Positions 1-8,384 of a stretch of DNA of 64,000 nucleotides are shown here, one piece after another (position 1 is the stretch's first letter; each line of letters begins with the position of its first letter). The stretch covers positions 124,001 to 188,000 of the forward strand of contig NZ_JAKLLN010000004.1 of the NCBI RefSeq assembly GCF_023150065.1, read 5' to 3'. A program made the translations under genes and the position numbers. Source of the DNA: Zoogloea sp. (GTDB lineage: Bacteria > Pseudomonadota > Gammaproteobacteria > Burkholderiales > Rhodocyclaceae). The notes beneath the pieces are model-generated. The model had not been told where the DNA came from. It saw only the letters and a program-made list of their open reading frames with translations, and did no database searches.

Positions 1-1
1 T

Positions 2-862
2 CTGGGCCTGTCGACCACGCCGGTCAAGGCAAAGGGGCATGTCGCACGGGTTGCCGTTGAATTGCCCGAAGACCTGTTGTTGCGGCGTAGCCTGACCCTG
101 CCCAGGCTGAGCGGCGGTGATCTCGAAGCGGCTGTCGCTCTGGATGCCCGGGGGGCGAGTCCATTTGCCGAGGGCGATCTGGTCTGGGGTTTTGCGCCTC
201 CCCGGCCCGGTGAAGGTGATGCCCTCGTCGTTGAGTCTGTCCTGTCTTCCCGCAGCCTTGTTGAACAGCATCTGCGTGGGTTGTCCGAGCTCGCCCTGCC
301 GCCGGGGCATGAGGTGTGGGCGGGAGGGGCGCGCCCCATCCAGATCCGTGGCTTTGGTGAGGCCGATGGCAACGGCGGCGCCAGTCTGGCCCGCTGGGGC
401 ACCATTTTTCTGGCCCTGCTGGCTGTCGGATTGATCGCGGTCATCGCCCTGACGCCCTTGCTGCAACTCAGGGCGCAGGTGCTGGACGCGATGGAGCGCC
501 ACCAGAAGCTCGTCAAGAGCTCTTCGCCCCAGGTCAATCTGCGCGCTGACCTCATGAAGTTCAATGCGGGCCTCGAAAAGGTCGACGAGATCGTCGGTGC
601 CTACGCCAATCCTCTCCAGACCCTCGACGAATTGTCGAAGCTCCTGCCGGACGACGTTCTGGTCAATACGCTTGAGTTCAAGGGCAGCACTGTCCGAGTC
701 ACAGGGCAGGCCGCCAATGCGGCCCGGCTTCTGGATCTGCTGGCGTCTCAGCCGGCCTATCGGGATGTCAAGGCGCCCGCAGCCACCACCCGGGTGCAGG
801 GCTCCGCCAAGGAATATTTCACCATCGAGTTCAAGGTTGACCGCACGGAGAAGGGGGCATGA
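2..862 (+). CDS. gspL: GspL-like type II secretion inner-membrane protein (5' end outside window)
   Basis: The frame is open from base 2 and continues past the left edge, so the first in-window TTG at 62 is not the true start; 286 residues are visible. The visible N-terminal part (VELPEDLLLRRSLTLP, then a stretch ending in SPF) is typical of the actin-like cytoplasmic domain that feeds GspL/PilM-PilN proteins. One hydrophobic segment follows at about residues 130-155. A periplasmic coil and a PilN-like ferredoxin-fold domain (LDELSKLLPDDVLVNTLEFKG) close the protein. In type II secretion GspL couples the GspE ATPase to the inner-membrane platform with GspM. The stop overlaps the next ATG by four bases, so the genes are translationally coupled. 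Confidence 0.8.
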   Translation: MGLSTTPVKAKGHVARVAVELPEDLLLRRSLTLPRLSGGDLEAAVALDARGASPFAEGDLVWGFAPPRPGEGDALVVESVLSSRSLVEQHLRGLSELALPPGHEVWAGGARPIQIRGFGEADGNGGASLARWGTIFLALLAVGLIAVIALTPLLQLRAQVLDAMERHQKLVKSSSPQVNLRADLMKFNAGLEKVDEIVGAYANPLQTLDELSKLLPDDVLVNTLEFKGSTVRVTGQAANAARLLDLLASQPAYRDVKAPAATTRVQGSAKEYFTIEFKVDRTEKGA

Positions 863-1410
863 ACCTGATCCGTCACCGGGCCCTGATTGCCGTCGGCCTC
901 ACCGTATTGCTGGTGCTTGGCGTGATCGGTGTTGCCGCCAGCCAGGCCTGGGACCGTTACCTGCAGGCCCAGGCTGCGCTCGAGGAGCTGGAACCCCGTC
1001 ATGCGCGCCTGCTTGGACTGCAGGGAGCCGATGCGCCCCTCAAGAAAACCGTGCTCGACGCCTATGCCTTGCTGCAGCGCTGGATCTATCCGCCCGAACA
1101 GGAACTGGGCAAGGCCGGGAACGATGTGCAGCAGCGGGCGCGACGAGCCGCCGAAGCCTCGGGCATGACCGTGGTCAGCAGCCAGGTGCTGCCTGCCCGC
1201 AATGAAGGTGCCGTGGATCAGGTTCCGGTGTCGCTGACCCTGGAGGGTAACGTGCAGGGCCTGCAGATGACCCTGTCGGCCCTGACCGGCGAGAAGCCGG
1301 TCCTGTTCGTCGATTCCCTCAGTCTGCGGGCCATTGATCGGGGTGACCCGAAGCAGCCTCAGCTGGTGTCGGCCACCCTGGTGGTCATGTCTCTGCGGAT
1401 CCAGCCATGA
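859..1410 (+). CDS. gspM: GspM-like type II secretion protein
   Basis: A 183-aa protein with one N-terminal membrane span at about residues 8-28, then a helical region and a small periplasmic alpha/beta domain, the layout of GspM/PulM. GspM partners GspL in the inner-membrane platform of the type II secretion system. The ATG overlaps the upstream stop (ATGA), and its own stop overlaps the next start in the same way. Sequence identity in this family is low, so the call rests on size, topology and operon position. Confidence 0.72.
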   Translation: MNLIRHRALIAVGLTVLLVLGVIGVAASQAWDRYLQAQAALEELEPRHARLLGLQGADAPLKKTVLDAYALLQRWIYPPEQELGKAGNDVQQRARRAAEASGMTVVSSQVLPARNEGAVDQVPVSLTLEGNVQGLQMTLSALTGEKPVLFVDSLSLRAIDRGDPKQPQLVSATLVVMSLRIQP

Positions 1411-2060
1411 GAGGGCGCCTGTGGGTCTTCCTGCTGGTCCTGAACCTCGGTCTTGCCTGGGGGGTGGGTGCCTTGTGGCTGGATGAGGATCTGGACCCGA
1501 AGAATGTCACATGGCGTGAGCCTGTTGTCATCGCACCGGCGGCGGACTCCCTGGCTGTCCGGTCGGTGAGGCCTCTGCTGAATGATCTCTCCCAGTTCAA
1601 CAGCACCGGAGAGCGCCCGCTTTTCTGGGTGAGTCGAAGGCCGCCACCACCGCCATCACCCGAAAAGCCGGCCGCCGAACAGGAGCCTGATCCTCTGGCC
1701 GACATCCGGCTGGTGGGCCTCATGGAAGGGGGGGGCGAGAGCGGTGTGATCGCCCTGACCGGCGGACGCTTCCGTCGGGTCATGGTGGGGCAGCCGCTGG
1801 GGGCCTGGACCCTCGATGGGGTGGAGGGTAAGGTTGCGCGCTTCCGGGGGGCGGGGGGCGATGTCCGCAACCTCGAAATGAAACATGCTCGCCAGGGGGA
1901 CGCCGATCTATTGGCCCAGGGCGAGGGCGGAGGCGCTTCGGGCGGCCCCCGTATCGTTGGCAGTGATGGAAAATCGCGGACGGTGGACGAGGCGATTGCC
2001 GAGCGGCGTGCCCGCAAGGCAGCCCTGCTGGCGCGCACCAAGCGGCCGCCGGAGCAGTAA
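1407..2060 (+). CDS. GspN/GspC-like type II secretion accessory protein
   Basis: A 217-aa protein with an N-terminal membrane anchor (residues 5-23), a proline-rich linker (RRPPPPPSPEKP near residue 75) and a small beta domain (DIRLVGLMEGGGESGVIAL) that resembles the HR domain of GspC and the short GspN type. Such proteins bridge the inner-membrane platform and the GspD secretin in the periplasm. The last 50 residues are charged and low in complexity. It lies directly upstream of gspD. Whether it should be called GspC or GspN cannot be settled without a profile search. Confidence 0.6.
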   Translation: MRGRLWVFLLVLNLGLAWGVGALWLDEDLDPKNVTWREPVVIAPAADSLAVRSVRPLLNDLSQFNSTGERPLFWVSRRPPPPPSPEKPAAEQEPDPLADIRLVGLMEGGGESGVIALTGGRFRRVMVGQPLGAWTLDGVEGKVARFRGAGGDVRNLEMKHARQGDADLLAQGEGGGASGGPRIVGSDGKSRTVDEAIAERRARKAALLARTKRPPEQ

Positions 2061-2067
2061 TACACGA

Positions 2068-4407
2068 ATGGATCTTCAACGGATGAAACGGCTGCAATCA
2101 CTGTTATGGGCCTGCGTCCTGGGCCTCTCCCTCCCGGGGAGCGTGCTCGCCCAGGGGGCGCCTACCGAGCCGTCGGCGGCGTCGACCCTGTCGGCCGAGG
2201 CTTCGGGGCGTGCCGGGGTGGGTGCTCCCGAGGTTATCGACGGGTACCGGGCCGAGGGCTCTGTCGCGGCTGCTGTCGAAGGCGGGCCTGCCGGGTCTGC
2301 CGCCCAGGCAGCCCGTACCAAACGCTCAGGGCCGATGTTGGTCAAGGGTAATGATCAGCTGACCAAACTTCCGCCGGCGCGCAACCTCGTGGTGAGTGAC
2401 GACAAGGGCGTCGGGCTGCGCTTTGAAAAGGCTACCGTGACCGAGGTGATCCACTTCATCATGGGGGATCTGCTCAAGCTCGACTACACCATCGTGCCTC
2501 CCCTGAGCGGCGACGTTACCCTGCACACCCAAGGTGCGGTGCCCAAGGATCAGGTGCTGGGTATCCTTGAATCGGTGCTGCAGAACATTGGCATCGTGAT
2601 GGTGCCTGATGCCAATGGCCGCTACCGGATTGGCAAGGCCGAAGTGATGAAGAGCGCGGTTCCGCTCCCTCGGCGTGCCGATTCCAATCTCGCCGGCTAC
2701 GGCAGCGTTGTCATCCCCTTGCAGAACATCGGTGCAGCCGAGATGGCCGACATCCTGCGCCCGGTGGCGGGGCCGGAATCCTTTGTGAGAGTTGATGTGC
2801 TGCGTAATCTGCTGGTTCTGGCCGGCTCGCGCAGTCAGGTCGAGGGCTGGCTGGAGATCATCGCCACCTTTGACGTGGACATGCTCAAGGGCATGTCGGT
2901 AGGGCTTTTCCCCCTCGAGAACAATTCCGTCAAGGAGGTGGAGACTGCTCTGCGTTCCCTCTTCGGCGGGGCAGAGTCCGCTGCCGGGAGCGCCCAGGCC
3001 AAGCCTGCCGCGGCGGCCGGTTCCACTACAAAGCCTGATGACTCTAGTTCGGCGGCGGCCGTGCGTATGGCGGGGCCGCTGGGAGGGCTGATCCGAATCA
3101 TCGGTATCGAGCGTCTCAATGCGCTGCTCGTCATCACGCCCCGTGCCCATATGCTTGACCAGGCGAAGACGTGGATCGAGCGGCTCGACAAGCCGATGGA
3201 GTCGGATGGCGAGGCCCAGTTGTATGTTTACCCGGTCCAGAACGGTTCGGCCCAGCATCTGGCCAATCTGCTCAATGGTCTCTATGCGCCACAGCCGTCC
3301 ACCTCGGGGCAGTCGGCGACGGGGGTCGCCCCCGGGCTGGCGACGACGGCGCAGAGCACAGCCGGATTTGGCTCCACAGGCAGCACCCTCGGGTTGGGAA
3401 CAGGTCTGGGGGCGACCGGAACGACCGGCTCCGCATTTGGCACGAACCGGACCGGGCAGGGTATTGCGCAGGTGATTCCGTCATCGGTCACGCAGGTGAG
3501 CCTGGGCAAGGACATCCGGGTGGTGGCGGACAATAACAACAATGCCTTGCTGATTCACGCTCCACGCAGGGATTACCGGCGCATCGAAGCGGCGCTGCGG
3601 CAGCTCGACATCGCGCCCAATCAGGTGCTGATCGAAGCCAGTATCGTCGAAGTGACGCTGACCGACGAAACCAAGTATGGTTTGCAGTGGTATTTCGAGG
3701 GCGGGCTTGGTAACGGTGGCTGGCGCGGCACGGGCGTTCTCGGCAATACGACTTCGGGGGCCATTAATACCGCCCAGCAAGGTTTCTCCTACACGGTCAC
3801 CAACCCGTTGGGGGCTGTGCGGGCCGTGCTCAACGCGATGGCCGACAAGCAGCTCGTGAATGTCATCTCCTCGCCCTCGGTGATGGTGCTGGACAACCAG
3901 ACCGCCTCCATACAGGTGGGTGATCAGCAGCCCATCCGTTCGTCCACCACGGTGACCGACGGCGGCGTGAGCACCTCCTCCATCCAGTACAAGGATACTG
4001 GCGTACTGCTGTCGGTGACGCCGTCGGTGAATGCGGGCAACCTGATCTCCATGCAGATCAACCAGAGCATTTCGGATGTCGGCAACATCGATTCGGCTAC
4101 CGGTCAGCGCAGCTTCCTGCAGCGCATGATCTCCAGCAAAGTGTCCGTGCGCTCTGGCGAGACCATCGTGCTCGGCGGTTTGATCCGCGATAACAAGGGC
4201 GATGGCAAGCAGGGCATTCCCTGGCTCCAGGAGATTCCGGTGCTCGGGGTATTGTTCTCGACTACCACCCTGTCCAAGACCAGGACAGAGCTTCTGGTGA
4301 TGATTACCCCCCGGGTTGTACGAACCGAGCAGGATGTGCGTGAGGTCGGTGCGGAACTTAAATCCAAGATGCTTGGCCTCAAGCCGATGCTTGGAATCAA
4401 GCGTTGA
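2068..4407 (+). CDS. gspD: Type II secretion system secretin GspD
   Basis: Outer-membrane secretin of the type II secretion system. The ATG at 2068 was chosen because it is followed by a clear signal peptide (MDLQRMKRLQSLLWACVLGL, cleavage near residue 28) and lies 7 bases after the upstream stop; the frame is open further upstream without a leader. In the 779 residues the N0 domain starts near residue 113 and the N1-N3 ring modules follow, for example VVIPLQNIGAAEMADILRPV and LYVYPVQNGSAQHLANLL. A Gly/Thr/Ser-rich insert sits in the N3 region at about residues 475-520. The C-terminal secretin core ends with the hallmark VPVLG..F and LLVMITPRVV segments. Confidence 0.95.
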   Translation: MDLQRMKRLQSLLWACVLGLSLPGSVLAQGAPTEPSAASTLSAEASGRAGVGAPEVIDGYRAEGSVAAAVEGGPAGSAAQAARTKRSGPMLVKGNDQLTKLPPARNLVVSDDKGVGLRFEKATVTEVIHFIMGDLLKLDYTIVPPLSGDVTLHTQGAVPKDQVLGILESVLQNIGIVMVPDANGRYRIGKAEVMKSAVPLPRRADSNLAGYGSVVIPLQNIGAAEMADILRPVAGPESFVRVDVLRNLLVLAGSRSQVEGWLEIIATFDVDMLKGMSVGLFPLENNSVKEVETALRSLFGGAESAAGSAQAKPAAAAGSTTKPDDSSSAAAVRMAGPLGGLIRIIGIERLNALLVITPRAHMLDQAKTWIERLDKPMESDGEAQLYVYPVQNGSAQHLANLLNGLYAPQPSTSGQSATGVAPGLATTAQSTAGFGSTGSTLGLGTGLGATGTTGSAFGTNRTGQGIAQVIPSSVTQVSLGKDIRVVADNNNNALLIHAPRRDYRRIEAALRQLDIAPNQVLIEASIVEVTLTDETKYGLQWYFEGGLGNGGWRGTGVLGNTTSGAINTAQQGFSYTVTNPLGAVRAVLNAMADKQLVNVISSPSVMVLDNQTASIQVGDQQPIRSSTTVTDGGVSTSSIQYKDTGVLLSVTPSVNAGNLISMQINQSISDVGNIDSATGQRSFLQRMISSKVSVRSGETIVLGGLIRDNKGDGKQGIPWLQEIPVLGVLFSTTTLSKTRTELLVMITPRVVRTEQDVREVGAELKSKMLGLKPMLGIKR

Positions 4408-4463
4408 GATGGGCTGTTTCAGTCCGGGTGCAATCTGTAATCGTGATCACGGTGAGCAAAAAC

Positions 4464-4904
4464 ATGCTGTTTATTCAACGTAATGTGACTTTTGACTCGG
4501 TGGGGCGTCTTCGTTCCGTGGGTATGATCGCGGCCGCATGTGCAGCTCTTCTGTCTGGGTGTGCCACCCTGGGGGGCGCGAATGCGCCGGAGGATGAGGT
4601 GCGAGAGCGTGCCCAGGCTCGCTGGACGGCTATCGTTACCGGGAAATGGGAGAAGGCGTACAGTTATGCAACCCCAGGCTATCGTCAGGCTGTCGATGTA
4701 CGCGGATTTACGGGGCGTTCGGCCCCAGCGGCTAAACTTAAGAGTGCTGAAGTCGTTAATGTGAAGTGCAAGGACGCAACCTGCGACGTCATCATGCGTA
4801 TCGGTTTTGCGCCTCTGCAACGGGGTTACCCCGAAACCACCACCGATCTTGAAGAGCGTTGGATACTCGAAGAGGGTGAGTGGTGGCGGTATGAGCGATT
4901 CTAG
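4464..4904 (+). CDS. Small NTF2-like lipoprotein
   Basis: A predicted lipoprotein of 146 aa. The ATG at 4464 was preferred over an upstream TTG overlapping the gspD stop because a GGTGAG ribosome site lies 7 bases before it and it gives a compact leader ending in the lipobox LLSG-C. The mature part (RARWTAIVTGKWEKAYSYATPGYR, shortened here to its hallmark RWTAIVTGKWEKAYSY, and ERWILEEGEWWRYERF) looks like an NTF2-like fold. Its position between gspD and a highly expressed secreted protein suggests a role in secretion or envelope assembly, but no function is known to me. Confidence 0.7.
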   Translation: MLFIQRNVTFDSVGRLRSVGMIAAACAALLSGCATLGGANAPEDEVRERAQARWTAIVTGKWEKAYSYATPGYRQAVDVRGFTGRSAPAAKLKSAEVVNVKCKDATCDVIMRIGFAPLQRGYPETTTDLEERWILEEGEWWRYERF

Positions 4905-5093
4905 GCATCGTCGCCGTTGCTCGGGGTCGTGAATGAGCTGTATGTGTATGTAAAATTTCGTTGTTTTTGTGCAACAAAACACCAATCAATTGTCTTTGCA
5001 GGCTGTTCAAAAAAATTGCTGGCTGTGATATGGTGTCATCCAGCGTAAGACTTGATTACGTTGCGTTCATTTTTTGCTATTTAGGAGTTCTGT
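4905..5093 (+). promoter_or_regulatory. AT-rich leader and presumed strong promoter region of the surface protein gene
   Basis: This 189-base gap is clearly richer in A and T than the surrounding DNA, as expected for the promoter and leader of a highly expressed gene. The ribosome site TAGGAG (5082-5087) lies 6 bases before the ATG at 5094. I could not fix one -35/-10 pair with confidence. A short inverted repeat, GTTG-N8-CAAC, lies near 4960-4975. Confidence 0.4.
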
Positions 5094-6521
5094 ATGAAGA
5101 AAAAGCTTCTTGCTGTTGGTGTTGCGGCCACTCTGGGTGCGCTGTCCGGGGTTTCGAACGCAGCGATCACCGTTGCGCAAAATGGTGTTGGTCACATCAA
5201 CGTCCTGCCGTACTACTCGGTTCAGAACGGTAACACCACCCTGATCAGTATTGCCAACACCGACGAAGTGAATGGCAAGGCTGTCAAGGTCCGCTTCCGC
5301 GGCGCTCAGTTCTCCGACGACGTCTTTGACTTCCAAGTCTTCCTGTCCCCGGCCGACGTCTGGACCGCTGCTGTGTCCCTGGACGGCAACGTTGCCCGTC
5401 TGGCCACCAGCGACAAGTCCTGCACCCTGCCGGTTAGCGTTAATCAGCAGTTCGTGACCGCTCGCCTGCTGGACGCCAATAAGGCTCAAGGCACTCGCGA
5501 AGGCTATGTTGAGATCATCAACATGGGCGATATCGTCACCGGTGGTACCGCTGCTCAGACCGCTCTGTTCACCGCTACCAAGCACGTGAATGGCGTGGCT
5601 CCTTGCACCACCGCCACCCTGATCGGTTCCGGCGCTGAGCCGAATGACCTGTCCGCTTCCCTGAGCGCTCCGACCTCCGGTCTGACCTCCTTCGCGACCA
5701 TCATCAACGTCGCCTCCTCCAAGGCCTTCACCATTCCCGGTACTGCCCTGGTTCAGAGCGTCGCTGTTCCGGTTCGCTACGCCCGTCAGGCCAACCTGAC
5801 CACCGGCACCGCCTCCTTCCCGCTGATCGCCTTCGACACCACCACCACCGCTGACAGTGTGTTCAACACTGCTACCGGCAACGTGCGCATGTACGAATTC
5901 GACCTGCCCGATCTGTCCACCCCCTACGGCACCGCCAGCACTGCTGCTCAACTGACCGAGCTGCAAGGCATCCTGGCGAAGGCTTCCGTCGTCACCGAGT
6001 ACGCCACCGATGATTCCATCCTGGCCTCTACCGATGTCGTTCTGTCCCAGCCGACCCGTCGCTACTACTACACCTGGTCCGACACCCCGGGCGCTGGTAC
6101 CGACCCGCTGCGCACCCTGGCCACTGTTGCTGGCGCCACTGGCCCCTACGCCAGCCTGGCTGCCGCCACCAACTCCGTGGTTGTTGGCGCTCCCACCGTC
6201 TATGACCGTGAAGAGCGTACCGTGGTTGATCAAAGCAGCATCGTGATCTCCCCGAACCCGCAGGGCTCTGCCACTTGGACCCTCATCGGTGAAGTGTCCG
6301 TTGTGTCCATCAACAACGGCTCCGCCCCGACCGGTGCTCTGAGCGCCAACATCACCGCTCAAGACTACACCTTCGCCTATAACGACGGTCTGGTTCGTCT
6401 GAGCACCACCAGCGCCAACGGTGCTCTGCCGGTGATCGGCTTCACCGCGGTCAACGTGTTCAACGCCTCCGCTGGTGCTGCTGGCACCAACTACGGCCAA
6501 GTTCTGCCGCTGAAGTGGTAA
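5094..6521 (+). CDS. Abundant exported cell-surface protein of unknown function
   Basis: A 475-aa protein with a Sec signal peptide (MKKKLLAVGVAATLGALSG, cleavage after SNA near residue 23). The mature protein is rich in Ala, Thr, Val and Ser, poor in Cys (two) and has no clear membrane span. The segment after the leader (HINVLPYYSVQNGNTTLISI, then VKVRF and SPADVWTAAV) matches a pattern I recognise from betaproteobacterial proteins annotated only as cell surface proteins. Codon use is strongly restricted (CTG, ACC, GTT, GCT, GGT), unlike its neighbours. Together with the strong ribosome site and double terminator this suggests very high expression. It could be a surface-layer or matrix protein and a client of the type II system encoded just upstream; that link is inferred. 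Confidence 0.7.
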   Translation: MKKKLLAVGVAATLGALSGVSNAAITVAQNGVGHINVLPYYSVQNGNTTLISIANTDEVNGKAVKVRFRGAQFSDDVFDFQVFLSPADVWTAAVSLDGNVARLATSDKSCTLPVSVNQQFVTARLLDANKAQGTREGYVEIINMGDIVTGGTAAQTALFTATKHVNGVAPCTTATLIGSGAEPNDLSASLSAPTSGLTSFATIINVASSKAFTIPGTALVQSVAVPVRYARQANLTTGTASFPLIAFDTTTTADSVFNTATGNVRMYEFDLPDLSTPYGTASTAAQLTELQGILAKASVVTEYATDDSILASTDVVLSQPTRRYYYTWSDTPGAGTDPLRTLATVAGATGPYASLAAATNSVVVGAPTVYDREERTVVDQSSIVISPNPQGSATWTLIGEVSVVSINNGSAPTGALSANITAQDYTFAYNDGLVRLSTTSANGALPVIGFTAVNVFNASAGAAGTNYGQVLPLKW

Positions 6522-6536
6522 GCTGAGCTGTATCCA

Positions 6537-6556
6537 AACACCCCTTCGGGGGTGTT
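6537..6556 (+). terminator. First of two tandem terminator hairpins
   Basis: AACACCCC-TTCG-GGGGTGTT: perfect 8-bp stem with a stable UUCG-type tetraloop, 15 bases after the surface protein stop. It has no T run, but a second hairpin follows at once. Confidence 0.75.
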
Positions 6557-6560
6557 GAAC

Positions 6561-6589
6561 GACAAAGGCGGGCCTGGCCCGCCTTTGTC
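6561..6589 (+). terminator. Second tandem terminator hairpin
   Basis: A perfect 13-bp stem (GACAAAGGCGGGC with its complement) around a 3-base loop, followed by GTTTCTG. With the hairpin just upstream it insulates the surface protein gene from the isomerase gene. Confidence 0.85.
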
Positions 6590-6678
6590 GTTTCTGCAAA
6601 AAGCAGACATGCTCGTGTTGTGCTGAACTGCGTTGAACGAATGCTGTCTTTTCGGCTTTTACCCTTGGAGAAAGCAAG

Positions 6679-7566
6679 TTGAAGTTGTCGAGTCTGTACC
6701 TCGTTCCCTTGGCCCTCTTGGCGCTGACCTCTAGCCAGTCGGCCGTTGCTGCCGATGAAACCGTTGCCACCCAGGGCAAGGTTTCCGTGACTACTGCCGA
6801 CATTCAGGCAGATATGGCAGGGCGTTCGCCTGAACTGATCAAGCGGATGCGTGAGCCGAACTCCCCGTCGGGAGAACGCATGGCTGCCGACATCATGCTG
6901 CGTCGTCAGGTGGCCAACATGGCTCGCGAAAGTGGTCTCGCTGCGCGTCAGGATATCCGGAACCGGCTCAAGCTGGCGGAAGAGCGCGCGCTTTACGAAA
7001 TCTACATGGAGCAGGCTGAAGCCAAATCCATTTTCGACAGCCAGCTTGAGGCTGTTGCCCGCGACGAATACAAGGCTTTTCCTGAGAAATTCACCAAGCC
7101 TGAAGAGGTGAGGGTGAGGCACATCCTCATCCGCCCGTGTGGTGGTGACAGCAAGAACGCCAGGGGCCAGGCCGAGGCCATCCTCGAGAAGCTCCGTAGT
7201 GGTGAGTCCTTCGAGGCATTGGCTCAGGCTCATTCCGATGATCCAGGTTCTGGCAAGCGGGGTGGTGACCTGGGTCTCAAGCCCAAGGGCAGCATGGTGC
7301 CCGAGTTCGAAGCCGTGGCTTTTGCCATGAAGAAACCGGGTGAATTGTCCGACCTCGTCGAGACCCAGTTCGGTTTGCACATCATCCGCTTCGAGGAGCG
7401 CAAGGACGCCGTGCTGCGCCCCTTCGATGAGGTCAAGGAAGGGTTGATCGAAAGTGTGCGGAACCGGATGCGGGGTGAAGTGCGCAAGAAGATCGCTGAT
7501 CCGTTGCGCGATCCCGCCAACATCAAGATCGATTCCGAGGCTGTGCGCCGGGCTGTGGGCCAGTAA
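6679..7566 (+). CDS. Periplasmic parvulin-type peptidyl-prolyl cis-trans isomerase
   Basis: A 295-aa folding factor for exported proteins. The start is TTG at 6679: GGAG (6667-6670) lies 8 bases upstream and the resulting leader (MKLSSLYLVPLALLAL, cleavage after AVAA) is a normal Sec signal. Residues of about 30-140 form a SurA/PrsA-type helical chaperone region. The PpiC/rotamase domain is at about 145-245, with the family marks VRHILI, GGDLG and FGLHIIRFE. It stands alone after the terminators and 26 bases before the polysaccharide exporter. It may assist folding of the abundant surface protein upstream; this is inferred from position only. Confidence 0.85.
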   Translation: MKLSSLYLVPLALLALTSSQSAVAADETVATQGKVSVTTADIQADMAGRSPELIKRMREPNSPSGERMAADIMLRRQVANMARESGLAARQDIRNRLKLAEERALYEIYMEQAEAKSIFDSQLEAVARDEYKAFPEKFTKPEEVRVRHILIRPCGGDSKNARGQAEAILEKLRSGESFEALAQAHSDDPGSGKRGGDLGLKPKGSMVPEFEAVAFAMKKPGELSDLVETQFGLHIIRFEERKDAVLRPFDEVKEGLIESVRNRMRGEVRKKIADPLRDPANIKIDSEAVRRAVGQ

Positions 7567-7592
7567 GCTTCGTGTGACGATCGTCGCCTGCA

Positions 7593-8384
7593 ATGAATAT
7601 TCTTACTGAACTCTGGCAGCAGCGCTGGCTGTTTCTCACCTTTGTCCGGCGCGAGGTCAGCGGTCGGTATTCCGGCACCATTGCGGGCGGCCTGTGGGCC
7701 CTGGGCCAGCCCGTGCTGCTGCTGATGATCTACGGCTTTGTCTTTCGCAAGGTCTTCAAGGTCGGCTTTCCTGAGCTTGGAGAGCACAGCTTTGTCGCAT
7801 TCGTGGCCTGTGCCCTGTGGCCCTGGATGGCCTTTCAGGAGGGCGTGCAGCGGGCAACTCATGCGGTGGTCGGAAATTCGGGTCTGGTAAAGAAGGTCCA
7901 TTTTCCTCATGAGTTGCTGGTCTTTGCCTCGGTAGGGGCCACCTTCTTCATCCACTTCCTGGGTTTTCTGGTGGTCATCTGCGCGCTGATGCTGGGAGGT
8001 GAGCCTTTCCAGCTTGCGGGCCTGCCGGTGGTGCTGATGGGATGGCTGGCAATTTTGCTGCTTGCATCGGCCATTGCCTTGGTGACATCGTCTTTTCAGG
8101 TGTTCCTGAAGGACATCGACCACATGCTGGGGCCGGCATTGATGATCATGTTCTATGTCACGCCGATCCTTTACCCGACTACCCAGGTGCCGGAATCGGT
8201 GCGCTGGATCGTTGGCTTCAATCCGCTGGTGCATCTGCTGGAGCCGATCCGTGCCGGGTTGATGCAGGGTGATGTGTCTGCGATCGGGCGTCTCATGGCC
8301 TTTGTGGTGGGAGGCATGGCAGCCGTGTTTGCGGCTGTCCTGCTGTTTCGCAGGCTGTCGGATTATTTCGAGGATTTCATCTGA
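7593..8384 (+). CDS. wzm: Polysaccharide ABC exporter permease (Wzm type)
   Basis: A 263-aa ABC-2 family permease with about six membrane spans and the N-terminal cytoplasmic helix typical of O-antigen/capsule exporters (FVRREVSGRYSGTIAGGLWA). It exports lipid-linked polysaccharide across the inner membrane together with the Wzt-type ATPase encoded next. The stop and the next ATG overlap (TGATG), which couples translation of the pair. This is the first gene of the plus-strand polysaccharide operon. Confidence 0.9.
   Translation: MNILTELWQQRWLFLTFVRREVSGRYSGTIAGGLWALGQPVLLLMIYGFVFRKVFKVGFPELGEHSFVAFVACALWPWMAFQEGVQRATHAVVGNSGLVKKVHFPHELLVFASVGATFFIHFLGFLVVICALMLGGEPFQLAGLPVVLMGWLAILLLASAIALVTSSFQVFLKDIDHMLGPALMIMFYVTPILYPTTQVPESVRWIVGFNPLVHLLEPIRAGLMQGDVSAIGRLMAFVVGGMAAVFAAVLLFRRLSDYFEDFI

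Noticed and set aside
5052-5080. TTGATT-N17-TGCTAT as the surface protein promoter
   Set aside because: The start point would fall in the ribosome site, leaving no usable leader.
5067-6803. Long minus-strand open frame opposite the surface protein
   Set aside because: It is the mirror of a gene with strong codon bias; it has no leader logic, no family resemblance and runs across both terminators.
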